Positions 15,544 through 24,572 of a stretch of DNA of 36,120 nt are shown here, one piece after another (the first letter of the stretch is position 1; each line of letters opens with the position of its first letter). The DNA is taken from contig SHVT01000010.1 of assembly GCA_009694125.1 (NCBI GenBank), positions 1-36,120 of the forward strand. The letters are read 5' to 3'. The notes beneath the pieces are model-generated. The model was not told where the DNA came from, ran no database searches, and worked only from the letters and a program-made list of their open reading frames with translations. This DNA is from Rhodospirillaceae bacterium (GTDB lineage: Bacteria; Pseudomonadota; Alphaproteobacteria; CACIAM-22H2). A program made the translations under genes and the position numbers.

Positions 15544-18210
15544 TTGGCAACTCCGACCAAAACCGTCGCCTTCGGTCTGAATGGACACGGCGCCGAAGTG
15601 CCAGCCGAGCCGGAACGCCGGCTCGTCGATGCGCTCCGCCAGGATTTGGGCCTCACCGGAACCAAGATCGGCTGCGACACCGGTGATTGCGGGCTGTGCC
15701 TGGTCCTGATCGACGGCCGCCCGACACGGTCATGCAGGGCCCCGGTCAGCCAGGTCGATGGCTGTGCGGTTCGTACCGTGGAAGGCATCCTGCGCGACGG
15801 CGCGTTGAGCAAGCTGCAACTAGCCTTTATCGATCGCGGCGCCGCGCAATGCGGCTTCTGCACACCGGCGATGTTGATCGCTGCGCACGCTTTGCTGGTC
15901 CGCAATCCGACCCCCGATGCTGAGGCGGTGCGGACGGCGCTGGCGGGCATTCCCTGCCGCTGCACCGGCTACAAAACGATCGTCGAGGCCGTGCTGGCCG
16001 CTGCCGCCGACCCGCCGGCCCCGGCTGCGGGGTCGGGCACAACACCGGTGGGTGCGCGCCTGCCCGCGATCGATGCCAAGGCCAAGGTGACGGGCGCCCA
16101 ACGATTCGCCGCCGATCTACCGCCGGACCCGGAAACTCTTTATGTGCGCATCGTCGATGCCGGCGACAACCTGGGCCCGTTCGCTATTGGCAACCCAGCG
16201 CCTTTTCTCGCGAAACATCCGGGGATCATTCGGCTGCTGACGGCGGCGGACGGTCTCGGCCGGGGCGGTTCCTCACCCTTCGCCGAAAACTCGGTGTCCT
16301 ATCGCGGCCAGCCGGTCTGCGCTTTGGTGGGCGACCTCGCCGCGCTCGCGGCCATCGATGTCGCGGCCCTGCCGATCGAATGGAAGAAATCGGCGCCCGG
16401 CGCAATCGGCGCCGGGCGCGAATGGACTGTCGTCTCCGGTGACGCCGATTCCGCGTTTGCCGCTTCCCACCTGGTGGTCGAAACCACGATCGACACATCC
16501 CTGGCCGACGCCGCCGTCCTCGAGCCGGAGACGGCCAGCGCGCGGCGGAGAGGCAATGTCGTCGAAATCACCGCGGGGACGACCTCACCCTTTGCCGATC
16601 GTGCCCGCATCGCCGCGGCGCTCGGCCTCGCCCTCGACCAGGTTCGCATCTTGGCCACGCCCGCGGGCGGCGCCCGCGGCGATTCGCCTCTCTCTACCAT
16701 CGTCGCCCTGGCCGCGTGGCTAACCGGGCGGCCCACGCGATGTTCGCCGCCGCGCGCTCAATCCTTGGCCATGTCGCCGAAACGGCCGCGGGCAAAATTG
16801 TCCGGCCGCGCGGCCTGCGACCAATGGGGTTATTTCGCGGCCATGGACGTAAAGGGCCAGTTCGACATCGGCGCCGATGCCGAGACCGATGCGGGCCTGA
16901 GTTTTGCCGTGCACGCGCCGGGGCCATTCTACCTTCCCGCCGCCCGCGCCAAGTCGCGCGCCGAGCCGGGCACCAACTACGCCGCGAGCGCGGGGCGCGG
17001 CCTCGGCACGGCCGAGGCGGCTTTGCTGTACGACTCACTGGTCGACGAGTTGGCGGATCAAATGAAGATCGATCCGCTGCAATTCCGCCGGCAGAACGCG
17101 CTGCGGCGCGGGTTGCCGACGCCCAGCGGCCAATGGCTCACGGCCAGCGTCGGCCTCAAACCCTGCCTCGACGCGTTGCGTCCGCGCTGGCAGACGGCAC
17201 GCGAGGAGGCCTTGCGCTACAACACCGGCGCGGCGCGGCTGAAACGCGGAGTCGGCATCGCCGGCGGCTGGAGTGGTATCGGCGCCCCGGCCCGGCCCGA
17301 TCCGGCGGCCGCCCGCATCGGCTTGGGACAGGTCGGTTTGTTCATGCTTTACGCCGACGCCGCCGATGGCGGCGCCGGTGCCGGAACGGCATTGATCCAA
17401 ATCGCCGCGGAGGCGCTCGGCCTTCCGACGAACCTTTTCCGGCTCGCGCCGGCCGACACCGACATCATTCCCGACGCCGGCCCGCCATCGGCGTCGCGGC
17501 GTATATTCGTTCTGGGCCAGGCGGTGCGGCTCGCCGCATCCGACTTGAAGCGGCAGATTTTGGCCATGGCTGCGCTTGGCGCCGACGCCACTTTGGCGGT
17601 ACAGGGGCGAACCGTGACCGTCACCGCCGGGAAGCAGTCAAAATCGGTCGAACTCGGCTCCATGGCCAGCGATTCCCGGGGCGACACGTTGATCGGTAAC
17701 GGCAGCTTCGATCCGCCGACACTCGATCTCGACGCCGCCGGCCAGGGCCTGCCGCACGCCGTTTATGCCTTTGCGGCGCAGATCGCGGAAGTGGTGGTCG
17801 ACACCACCGACGGCTCGATCCTCGTGCTGAAAGTGACTGCCGCTCAAGATGTCGGCCGCGCCATAAACCCGACCCTGATCGAGGGCCAAATCCATGGCGG
17901 CATCGTTCAGGGCCTGGGTTGGACGTTGTTTGAACGTTATGTGCCGGCCGAGAGCGGGAGCTTCAAGGGCTACCGTATCCCGATGATCGCGGACATGCCG
18001 ACCATCGAGACGATCTTGATCGAGGACCCAGAACCGCTTGGCCCCTTCGGTGCCAAGAGTGTGCGCGACGCCGCCTTCGTGCCCACGGCACCGGCCATTC
18101 TCAATGCCGTCTTTAATGCCACCGGCGCGCGGATCGTGAGCCTGCCCGCCACCCCGCCGCGTGTGCTCGCCTCCATTCGCGAGGCGGAGCGGCGGCGCAG
18201 CAAGGCCTAG
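15544..18210 (+). CDS. Xanthine-oxidase-family molybdopterin hydroxylase with fused 2Fe-2S and Mo domains (divergent)
   Basis: N-terminal GCDTGDCGLCLVLIDGRPTRSC and CGFCTPAM...CRCTGY ferredoxin motifs; C-terminal VTAAQDVGRAINPTLIEGQIHGGIVQGLGWTLFE. TTG start preceded by GAGAGG. Confidence 0.85.
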   Translation: MATPTKTVAFGLNGHGAEVPAEPERRLVDALRQDLGLTGTKIGCDTGDCGLCLVLIDGRPTRSCRAPVSQVDGCAVRTVEGILRDGALSKLQLAFIDRGAAQCGFCTPAMLIAAHALLVRNPTPDAEAVRTALAGIPCRCTGYKTIVEAVLAAAADPPAPAAGSGTTPVGARLPAIDAKAKVTGAQRFAADLPPDPETLYVRIVDAGDNLGPFAIGNPAPFLAKHPGIIRLLTAADGLGRGGSSPFAENSVSYRGQPVCALVGDLAALAAIDVAALPIEWKKSAPGAIGAGREWTVVSGDADSAFAASHLVVETTIDTSLADAAVLEPETASARRRGNVVEITAGTTSPFADRARIAAALGLALDQVRILATPAGGARGDSPLSTIVALAAWLTGRPTRCSPPRAQSLAMSPKRPRAKLSGRAACDQWGYFAAMDVKGQFDIGADAETDAGLSFAVHAPGPFYLPAARAKSRAEPGTNYAASAGRGLGTAEAALLYDSLVDELADQMKIDPLQFRRQNALRRGLPTPSGQWLTASVGLKPCLDALRPRWQTAREEALRYNTGAARLKRGVGIAGGWSGIGAPARPDPAAARIGLGQVGLFMLYADAADGGAGAGTALIQIAAEALGLPTNLFRLAPADTDIIPDAGPPSASRRIFVLGQAVRLAASDLKRQILAMAALGADATLAVQGRTVTVTAGKQSKSVELGSMASDSRGDTLIGNGSFDPPTLDLDAAGQGLPHAVYAFAAQIAEVVVDTTDGSILVLKVTAAQDVGRAINPTLIEGQIHGGIVQGLGWTLFERYVPAESGSFKGYRIPMIADMPTIETILIEDPEPLGPFGAKSVRDAAFVPTAPAILNAVFNATGARIVSLPATPPRVLASIREAERRRSKA

Positions 18211-18269
18211 TACCGACTTTCGCGGCTCGTGAGTCGCCTTCGGCGACGCACGAGCCGCGAAATCGGTAC
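18210..18269. repeat. About 60-bp near-perfect palindrome between convergent genes (hairpin, terminator or dispersed palindromic element)
   Basis: GTACCGAcTTTCGCGGCTCGTGaGTCGCC-TTC-GGCGACgCACGAGCCGCGAAATCGGTAC; arms differ by one bulge and one mismatch. No U-tract follows. Confidence 0.85.
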
Positions 18270-18335
18270 AGAATCCGGAGCTTGTACTCGGGTCGCAGGC
18301 TCCGCGCCTGCAGCGCGGAACTCTGCGAGCGAGAA

Positions 18336-21300
18336 CTAGCCGGGATCGCGTCCCGGCCTGGATTCCGCAAGCTGCGTCAGCCGGCGGTGGGTATCGTTGG
18401 CGCGGGGACGCCACAGGCCTCGAGCCTGGGCCTCGAGTAGGCGCTGGCTCATTTCCCGCAGCGCGGCGGGGTTTGCATCCTTTAGAAACGCGCACACGGT
18501 TTCGTCGCGCAAATAGGCGTCGAACACGGCGTCGAAGTGATGATCCTTCACCGCCGCCGTGGTGGCCGCGAAGGCGAAGAGATAATCCACCGTAGCCGCC
18601 ATTTCAAAAGCGCCCTTATAGCCGTGGCGCATGACCCCGCGAATCCATTTCGGATTGACCACGCGCGCCCGCAGGATGCGCGCGGCTTCTTCCTCCAGCG
18701 TCCGCACCTTCGGCGATTCCGGCCGCGAATGGTCGTTGTGGTAGACCGTCGGCGACCGTCCGGAGATGTGGCGAATCGCGGCGGTTAGACCGCCCTCGAA
18801 CTGATAATAATCGTCGCTGTCGAAAAGATCGTGTTCGCGGTTGTCCTGGTTCTGCACCACGGCGTCGATGCGCGAAAGCCGCGTCTCGAACAACGAATGT
18901 TCGGCTTGCCCCTCGGCGCCGCCGCCATAGGCGTAACCGCCCCAGGCGACATAGGCGCGGGCAAGGTCGGCGGCGCTGTCCCAGCCGCGTTCGTCGATGA
19001 GCGCCTGCAAGCCGGCACCATAAGCCCCCGGCTTGGACCCGAAGACGCGATAACCGGCGCGTAGGCGCGCCTCCGTGGCAGAGGCGCCGGCTTCGACGAG
19101 CCGCGCCGATTCGGCCGCGACCCGTGCGGCCTGCGGGTTCACGTCCGCCGGTTCGTCGAGAGCCGCCACCGCCCGCGCGGCGCTATCGAACAATTCAATC
19201 AGATTGGGAAAGGCGTCGCGAAAAAAGCCAGAGACGCGCAGCGTTACGTCGACTCGCGGGCGGTCGAGCAGCGAAGCGGGAAGAACCTCGAAGCCGCACA
19301 CGCGGCCGGTCGCGACATCCCAACGGGGCCGGGCGCCGATAAGCGCCAAGGCCTGCGCGATGTCGTCGCCGCCGGTCCGCATGGCGCTGGTGCCCCAGGC
19401 CGACAGGGCGAGCGCCTTTGGATACTCGCCATGGTCCTGAGCATGACGCGCGAGCAGCAACCCCGCCGATTTCCAACCCAGCGTCCAGGCCGCCGGGGTC
19501 GGCAGCGCCCGTGTATCGACGGAGTAGAAGTTGCGCCCGGTGGGCAAGACCTCGGGGCGGCCGCGGCTCGGCGCGCCGGACGGTCCCGGCTTCACCAATC
19601 GGCCGTCGAGTCCGGCGAGGAGTCCCGCGATTTCGCCGCCGCCGCAGGCGAACACGGCCGGGCGCAACCAAGTCTCGATCCAGGACAACACCGCCCGCGC
19701 CCGCGCCCAGGTCGGTTCGGCGGCCCTCTCGCCCGCGACCAACGCCTTGCCAAGAAACTCCAAGCGCTCGACCGTATCGCCATGGCTGCGCCACGGCGAC
19801 CCGTCCGCCAGAGCCGACGGACGCGGCCCGGTCCATGGCGCCGCCATGTCGCAATCGAGCGGATCGAAATCGAGCCCTAGGTCGGCGGCGAGCGCGCGGA
19901 GAAGCGAGGCGTCTCCATTATCTCCCGATCGCCGCGGCAGGCGCGACAGGGCGACGAGAAGATCGACGAGTTGACCGTCGGCGGGCGCGCGACCGAAAAC
20001 ATGCAGCCCATCGCGGATTTGCAGTTCCTTGATTTCACACAGGAACGAATCGAGCTTGACCAGCGCCGCGGTCGCATCGTCGTTCGGCGCGATCCCGCAA
20101 TCGCGGTCGAGCCCGATCCGGCGCGTGAGATCGAGAATCTCACCGCCCAGAAGTTTCAGCCGGCGCGGATCGAGTCCCGACGCTTCGTAATATTCGTCGA
20201 TGAGGCACTCCAATTCGCGCAGCGGCCCGTAACTTTCGGCGCGCGTCAGCGGGGGCGTCAGGTGATCGACGATGACCGCCTGGGCCCGCCGTTTGGCTTG
20301 CGTGCCTTCGCCGGGATCGTTGACGATGAAGGGATAAAGGTGCGGCATCGGCCCGAAGGCCGCCTCCGGGAAACACGAGTCGGACAGCGCCAGCGCCTTT
20401 CCCGGCAGCCATTCGAGGTTGCCGTGTTTGCCGATATCGACGATGGCGTCGGCGCGGAAGGCCAAACGCAGCCAGGCGTAAAAGGCCAAATAGCCATGGG
20501 GCGGGGGCAGGTCTGGATCGTGATAGGAACGCGCCGGATCGATGTCGTAGCCACGCGACGGCTGCAGCCCGACGACAATCTTGCCAAAGCGCAAGGCGGC
20601 GATGGCGAAGGCCCCGCAATCGGTGGCGCCGGGCAGGAAACAGGGATCACTTTCCGCCGACCCCCAGCGTGCCGTGACTTTGTCCCGCACCGCACGCGGC
20701 AGGCTGGAGAAAAACGCGGCATAGTCCGATAGCGGAAGTGTTTCGGCGATGACACGCGACGACAGGGCGCGTTTGTCGTTGCTCGGCCCGGCCAGAAGAC
20801 TTCGCACGAGCGCGGCGCCGTCCACCGGGGGACGTCGCACGTCATAACCCGCCTCTTTGAGCGCACCGAGGATCGCGATCGTGGAGGCTGGCGTATCCAA
20901 GCCCACGCCATTGCCGATGCGCCCATCGCGATTGGGATAGTTGGCAAGGACGAGCGCGATTCTGCGTTCGCCGGGCGGCGTTCGGCGCAGCTTCACCCAT
21001 GCCGCCGCCAAGGCCGCGGTGAACTCGACACGATCGGCAAGGGGGACTTGGCCCACGATGTCGGTCTGCGTCGCCTCGTCGCGGCGCAGCCGGCCCTTGA
21101 AGGCTATCGCGCGGGTCAAAATCCGACCGTCGATTTCCGGCAGGGCGACGTTCATCGCCAGGTCGCGGGCGGCGAGGCCGTTGGTTCCCGCGCGCCACGC
21201 CTCTTCCTCGCCGCCGGAAAGAACGACCTGCAAGACAGGGCAATTCGGCGCCGCCAGCGGATCGGTCCGCCCCTCGCCCAGCGCGAAGCCGGTCGTGGCG

Positions 21301-22094
21301 AGCACGATATCCGGGGGCGCGGCGGCGAACGCCTCGGCGATCATCGCCGCCGCCATCGGGTCCTTCAAGCTCGCGACCTGTATCGGCAGCGCCGACAATC
21401 CATGCCGGTGCAGCGCCTCGATCAGAACATCGATCGCCGCCGTATTCGCCGCCAGCGCCAGGGCACGGTAGAAGACGATAGCCGCGACCGGCCGCTGGGC
21501 GGTCCAGCGGACCCGAATGTCGGCGAGACTGGGCGAGACACATCCCGGCCAATGGAAACCCGCGCGCAGCACCGGCGCCGGTTCCCGCCAGTCCATTCGG
21601 GCGCCGGTTAGGTTGGCGGCGTAGCGCAAGAACTGGCCTGCATTGTCGATGCCGCCAAACACGAAATACTGCCACAGCCGGTGCGTCGCTTCCGCCGGCA
21701 GGGTCGACAGCCCGGCAAAGCCGGGATCCGGCTGGTCGTCGCCGGGCAGAAGAGCTAGTGCAATGCCCCGCCGGCGGCAGGTGCCGACGATTTGCTCGAC
21801 GCCATGCGGCCAATAGGATTGGCCGCCAAGCACGCGGGCGACGACCAGCTTTGCCTGCGACACCACCCGCTCCACATACAGATCCACGGACAGATTGTGG
21901 GCAAGGCTGAGGGTGCTGGCGAGCCGCAGGCTGGGAAGATTGTCCCGTTCTTTTTCCAACACCTGGCGGGCGGCGGCCAGGCAAGCGATCTCGCTGTCGG
22001 CCGCGGTCAGGACAACGATGTCGCCCGGGCTCTGGTCGAGGTCGATGGCGACGCCATTGTCAACGACACCCGGCTGCGCGGCCAGCAAATGCAT
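18336..22094 (-). CDS. cobN: Aerobic-type cobaltochelatase subunit CobN
   Basis: 1252 aa; DIGKHGNLEWLPGKALALSDSCFPEAAFGPMPHLYPFIVNDPGEGTQAKRRAQAVIVDHLTPP, typical CobN/ChlH signature. Confidence 0.96.
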   Translation of the reverse strand: MHLLAAQPGVVDNGVAIDLDQSPGDIVVLTAADSEIACLAAARQVLEKERDNLPSLRLASTLSLAHNLSVDLYVERVVSQAKLVVARVLGGQSYWPHGVEQIVGTCRRRGIALALLPGDDQPDPGFAGLSTLPAEATHRLWQYFVFGGIDNAGQFLRYAANLTGARMDWREPAPVLRAGFHWPGCVSPSLADIRVRWTAQRPVAAIVFYRALALAANTAAIDVLIEALHRHGLSALPIQVASLKDPMAAAMIAEAFAAAPPDIVLATTGFALGEGRTDPLAAPNCPVLQVVLSGGEEEAWRAGTNGLAARDLAMNVALPEIDGRILTRAIAFKGRLRRDEATQTDIVGQVPLADRVEFTAALAAAWVKLRRTPPGERRIALVLANYPNRDGRIGNGVGLDTPASTIAILGALKEAGYDVRRPPVDGAALVRSLLAGPSNDKRALSSRVIAETLPLSDYAAFFSSLPRAVRDKVTARWGSAESDPCFLPGATDCGAFAIAALRFGKIVVGLQPSRGYDIDPARSYHDPDLPPPHGYLAFYAWLRLAFRADAIVDIGKHGNLEWLPGKALALSDSCFPEAAFGPMPHLYPFIVNDPGEGTQAKRRAQAVIVDHLTPPLTRAESYGPLRELECLIDEYYEASGLDPRRLKLLGGEILDLTRRIGLDRDCGIAPNDDATAALVKLDSFLCEIKELQIRDGLHVFGRAPADGQLVDLLVALSRLPRRSGDNGDASLLRALAADLGLDFDPLDCDMAAPWTGPRPSALADGSPWRSHGDTVERLEFLGKALVAGERAAEPTWARARAVLSWIETWLRPAVFACGGGEIAGLLAGLDGRLVKPGPSGAPSRGRPEVLPTGRNFYSVDTRALPTPAAWTLGWKSAGLLLARHAQDHGEYPKALALSAWGTSAMRTGGDDIAQALALIGARPRWDVATGRVCGFEVLPASLLDRPRVDVTLRVSGFFRDAFPNLIELFDSAARAVAALDEPADVNPQAARVAAESARLVEAGASATEARLRAGYRVFGSKPGAYGAGLQALIDERGWDSAADLARAYVAWGGYAYGGGAEGQAEHSLFETRLSRIDAVVQNQDNREHDLFDSDDYYQFEGGLTAAIRHISGRSPTVYHNDHSRPESPKVRTLEEEAARILRARVVNPKWIRGVMRHGYKGAFEMAATVDYLFAFAATTAAVKDHHFDAVFDAYLRDETVCAFLKDANPAALREMSQRLLEAQARGLWRPRANDTHRRLTQLAESRPGRDPG

Positions 22095-22097
22095 GCG

Positions 22098-23132
22098 TCA
22101 GCCGCGAATGATCGCGCCAATGGCGTCGCGGGGCAGGCCTTTGAAGCCGATGACGACCAACCGACCCGCGCGCACCTCGCCAACCCGCCACGGGCGATCG
22201 AAATAGGCGTCGAGACGGGGCCCCACGCCCTGGATCGCCAGTCGCATCGATTTTCCGGGTACATCGGCGAAGCCCTTGACCCGCAGGACGTCGTGCGCCG
22301 CGGTCGCCGCGACGATCCGGGCGAGCAGCGCGCTGATCTCTGGAATCTGCGGCAGCGTCATCACGAAGCTCTCGAAATCGTCATGGTCGTGACCGTCGCC
22401 TTCGGCCTCGTGATGGGAAAACCGACTGCCCAAGTCGGCCTCCGCCGCCGCGCCGAGGCCAAGCAGCACTCCAGCATCCACGGCGCCGAAACGACAAGGC
22501 ACGAGGCGCACGCCCGGCCGCAACTTGGTCCGCAATCGTCGCGACAGAACTCCCAAATCATCGGCGTCGAGCCGATCGACCTTGTTCAAAAGAACAAGAT
22601 CGGCGCAGGCGAGCTGATCCTCGAAGACCTCGCCGAGCGGATTTTCATGGGCAACCGAAGGGTCGGCCAGGAATTGCACGACGACTTTTTCGGGGTCGTC
22701 GGCAAAACGGCCGCCGGCCGCGGCCGGCGCGTCGACGACGACGATCACGCCGTCGACCGTCACCCGGCTGCGCACCTCCGGCCAGGCGAAAGCCTTGACC
22801 AAGGGTTTCGGCAAAGCCAGGCCCGAGGTTTCGATGACGATGTGATCCGGCGGCTCCCGGCGATCGAGCAACTTTTCGATGGTCGGGAGGAAATCGTCGG
22901 CGACCGTGCAGCAAATGCATCCATTCGCCAGTTCGATGATGTCATCCTCGTCGCAGCCGGCGATTGCGCAACCCAACAGCAGGTCGCGATCGATTCCGGT
23001 CTCGCCGAATTCATTGATCACGAAGGCGAGCCGACGTCCGCCCGCCGATTTCGCCAGGTGCTGCAACAGGCTCGTTTTGCCCGCGCCGAGAAAACCGGTG
23101 ACGATGGTTGCTGGAATCCGCGGCGCGGTCAT
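22098..23132 (-). CDS. cobW: CobW-type G3E GTPase metallochaperone
   Basis: TIVTGFLGAGKTSLLQHL, GCICCTVADDF, LLNKVDRL, His-rich HHEAEGDGHDHDDF. Confidence 0.95.
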   Translation of the reverse strand: MTAPRIPATIVTGFLGAGKTSLLQHLAKSAGGRRLAFVINEFGETGIDRDLLLGCAIAGCDEDDIIELANGCICCTVADDFLPTIEKLLDRREPPDHIVIETSGLALPKPLVKAFAWPEVRSRVTVDGVIVVVDAPAAAGGRFADDPEKVVVQFLADPSVAHENPLGEVFEDQLACADLVLLNKVDRLDADDLGVLSRRLRTKLRPGVRLVPCRFGAVDAGVLLGLGAAAEADLGSRFSHHEAEGDGHDHDDFESFVMTLPQIPEISALLARIVAATAAHDVLRVKGFADVPGKSMRLAIQGVGPRLDAYFDRPWRVGEVRAGRLVVIGFKGLPRDAIGAIIRG

Positions 23133-23710
23133 GGTCGCACCGCAGCGCCGGAGTCCTTGAGGATCAAAGGCAAGCCGGCGACGACGAGGACAACACGATC
23201 GGCGATCGCGGCGACATCCTGATGGAGCGCGCCGGCATGATCGCGAAAGGCGCGCGCCAGGGCGTTGTCCGGTACGATTCCCTGACCGACTTCATTGGAT
23301 ACGAGAACCACCGGGCCCTTGAGTTGCTTCAGTGCCTGGGCGAGCCGGCGCCGTGCCAACACGGGATCGTGGCCAGCACCGAGAAGATTGGACAGCCATA
23401 ACGTGAGACAATCGACCAGGATCGGCCGCGCCTCGCCCGATTCGCGGTCCAGGGCCTCGGCCAGGGCTAGGCCCTCCTCCAGCGTTCGCCAATGAGCGCC
23501 GCGGCGGGCGCGATGCTGGCGGATGCGTTCGGCCATTTCGGCATCACGCGCCGCGGCCGTCGCCACGTACAGGCCGGCGCCGTTCGGGCCGATGGCGTCT
23601 TCGATCAACCGTTCCGCATAGGTGCTCTTGCCGGATTTCGCTCCACCCAATACCAGGGTCAGCCGGGGCAATGGGGCTGGGGCGGGAACGGAGAACGGCG
23701 GCGTTATCAC
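23129..23710 (-). CDS. cobU: Bifunctional adenosylcobinamide kinase/guanylyltransferase
   Basis: LVLGGAKSGKSTYAERLIED, VDCLTLWLSNLLGAG, LVSNEVGQGIVPDNALARAFRDHAGALHQDVA. Confidence 0.95.
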   Translation of the reverse strand: MITPPFSVPAPAPLPRLTLVLGGAKSGKSTYAERLIEDAIGPNGAGLYVATAAARDAEMAERIRQHRARRGAHWRTLEEGLALAEALDRESGEARPILVDCLTLWLSNLLGAGHDPVLARRRLAQALKQLKGPVVLVSNEVGQGIVPDNALARAFRDHAGALHQDVAAIADRVVLVVAGLPLILKDSGAAVRP

Positions 23711-23756
23711 TCGATCCTCCTCCCGAGGACGGTTACCGGGCGCGGCTGTGGGCCAC

Positions 23757-23945
23757 GGCGTCGAGGAGGTCTCCTGGCTCGGGTTCGTCGATCGCGGCGC
23801 CTTCCCGGCGCTGGCGGCGCCAGTGGCATGCCTGGCGCCGATGAGGCGCCAATGGCGTGATCGAGCCGCGATCTCTTCCCTTACAGTTGCGGGGGCAGCG
23901 CCGGCTTGGCTACAGCGTCACCGGCTTCCCTGTCTCGATGCGGGG
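23757..23945 (-). ncRNA. Cobalamin riboswitch
   Basis: Minus strand contains GGGAAGCCGGTGACGC, GCTGCCCCCGCAACTGTAAGG, GCCACTGG and the B12-box-like GAGCCAGGAGACCTCC, in the right order, upstream of cobU. Confidence 0.93.
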
Positions 23946-23954
23946 CGGAGACTA

Positions 23955-24572
23955 TCACGCCGACGCCGGCGGCGGAACGTTGATCGCGGCGATGCGCCAA
24001 TCGCGCCCACCGTCTTTGCGGGCAATGTGGTCGAGCCGGGTCAGCGACAGCGTGTCCACGCTGAACGCCAGCGCCCGCTCGGGCCCCAAGGCAAGGGCGT
24101 GGCCAAGGGCGGCGCGAATCGTACCGCCATGGGCCACGGCGACGATGTCCCGTCCCGGATGGGCGAGGGTCAGCCTGTCCACCGCTTCGGCCACGCGAAT
24201 CATCATTTGGGCGAAGCTTTCGCCTCCCGGCGGCACAAATTCAGCCGACGCGAGCCATAGTTTGTGGTCGTCGTGAAAACCGATTTCGGCGTGGCTTTTT
24301 CCCTGCCATTCGCCGAAATTCTGTTCGGCCAGGGCGGGATCGACAATCGGCGGCGGCGCGGAGCCTGCGCCGCGTATCGCCGCCGCGGTGTCGCGACAGC
24401 GACTCAATTGGCTTGTCACCCATACCGCACTGCCTGGCAGGACCAGCCCCAGCGCCTCGAACCGGGCCGAATCGGATAGATCGGCGGCAACGTCGCTCTG
24501 GCCGTAAATGCGGCCGCCGGGATTGATCACGGGCGCGTGGCGTATCCACCACCACCGCGTCACGGTGGTCAT
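23955..24572 (-). CDS. Histidine phosphatase family protein, CobC-like alpha-ribazole phosphatase
   Basis: WWIRHAPV, SQLSRCRDTAAAI, LAEQNFGEWQGKSHAEI, VAHGGTIRAAL; located next to cobS. Confidence 0.85.
   Translation of the reverse strand: MTTVTRWWWIRHAPVINPGGRIYGQSDVAADLSDSARFEALGLVLPGSAVWVTSQLSRCRDTAAAIRGAGSAPPPIVDPALAEQNFGEWQGKSHAEIGFHDDHKLWLASAEFVPPGGESFAQMMIRVAEAVDRLTLAHPGRDIVAVAHGGTIRAALGHALALGPERALAFSVDTLSLTRLDHIARKDGGRDWRIAAINVPPPASA

Noticed and set aside
16716-17699. 327-aa plus-strand ORF in another frame, considered as evidence for a frameshift in the Mo-hydroxylase
   Set aside because: The main frame stays open and alignable (GRP..., DPLQFRRQNAL..., QDVGRAINPTLIEG...) across the whole region; the alternative frame is Arg-rich noise.
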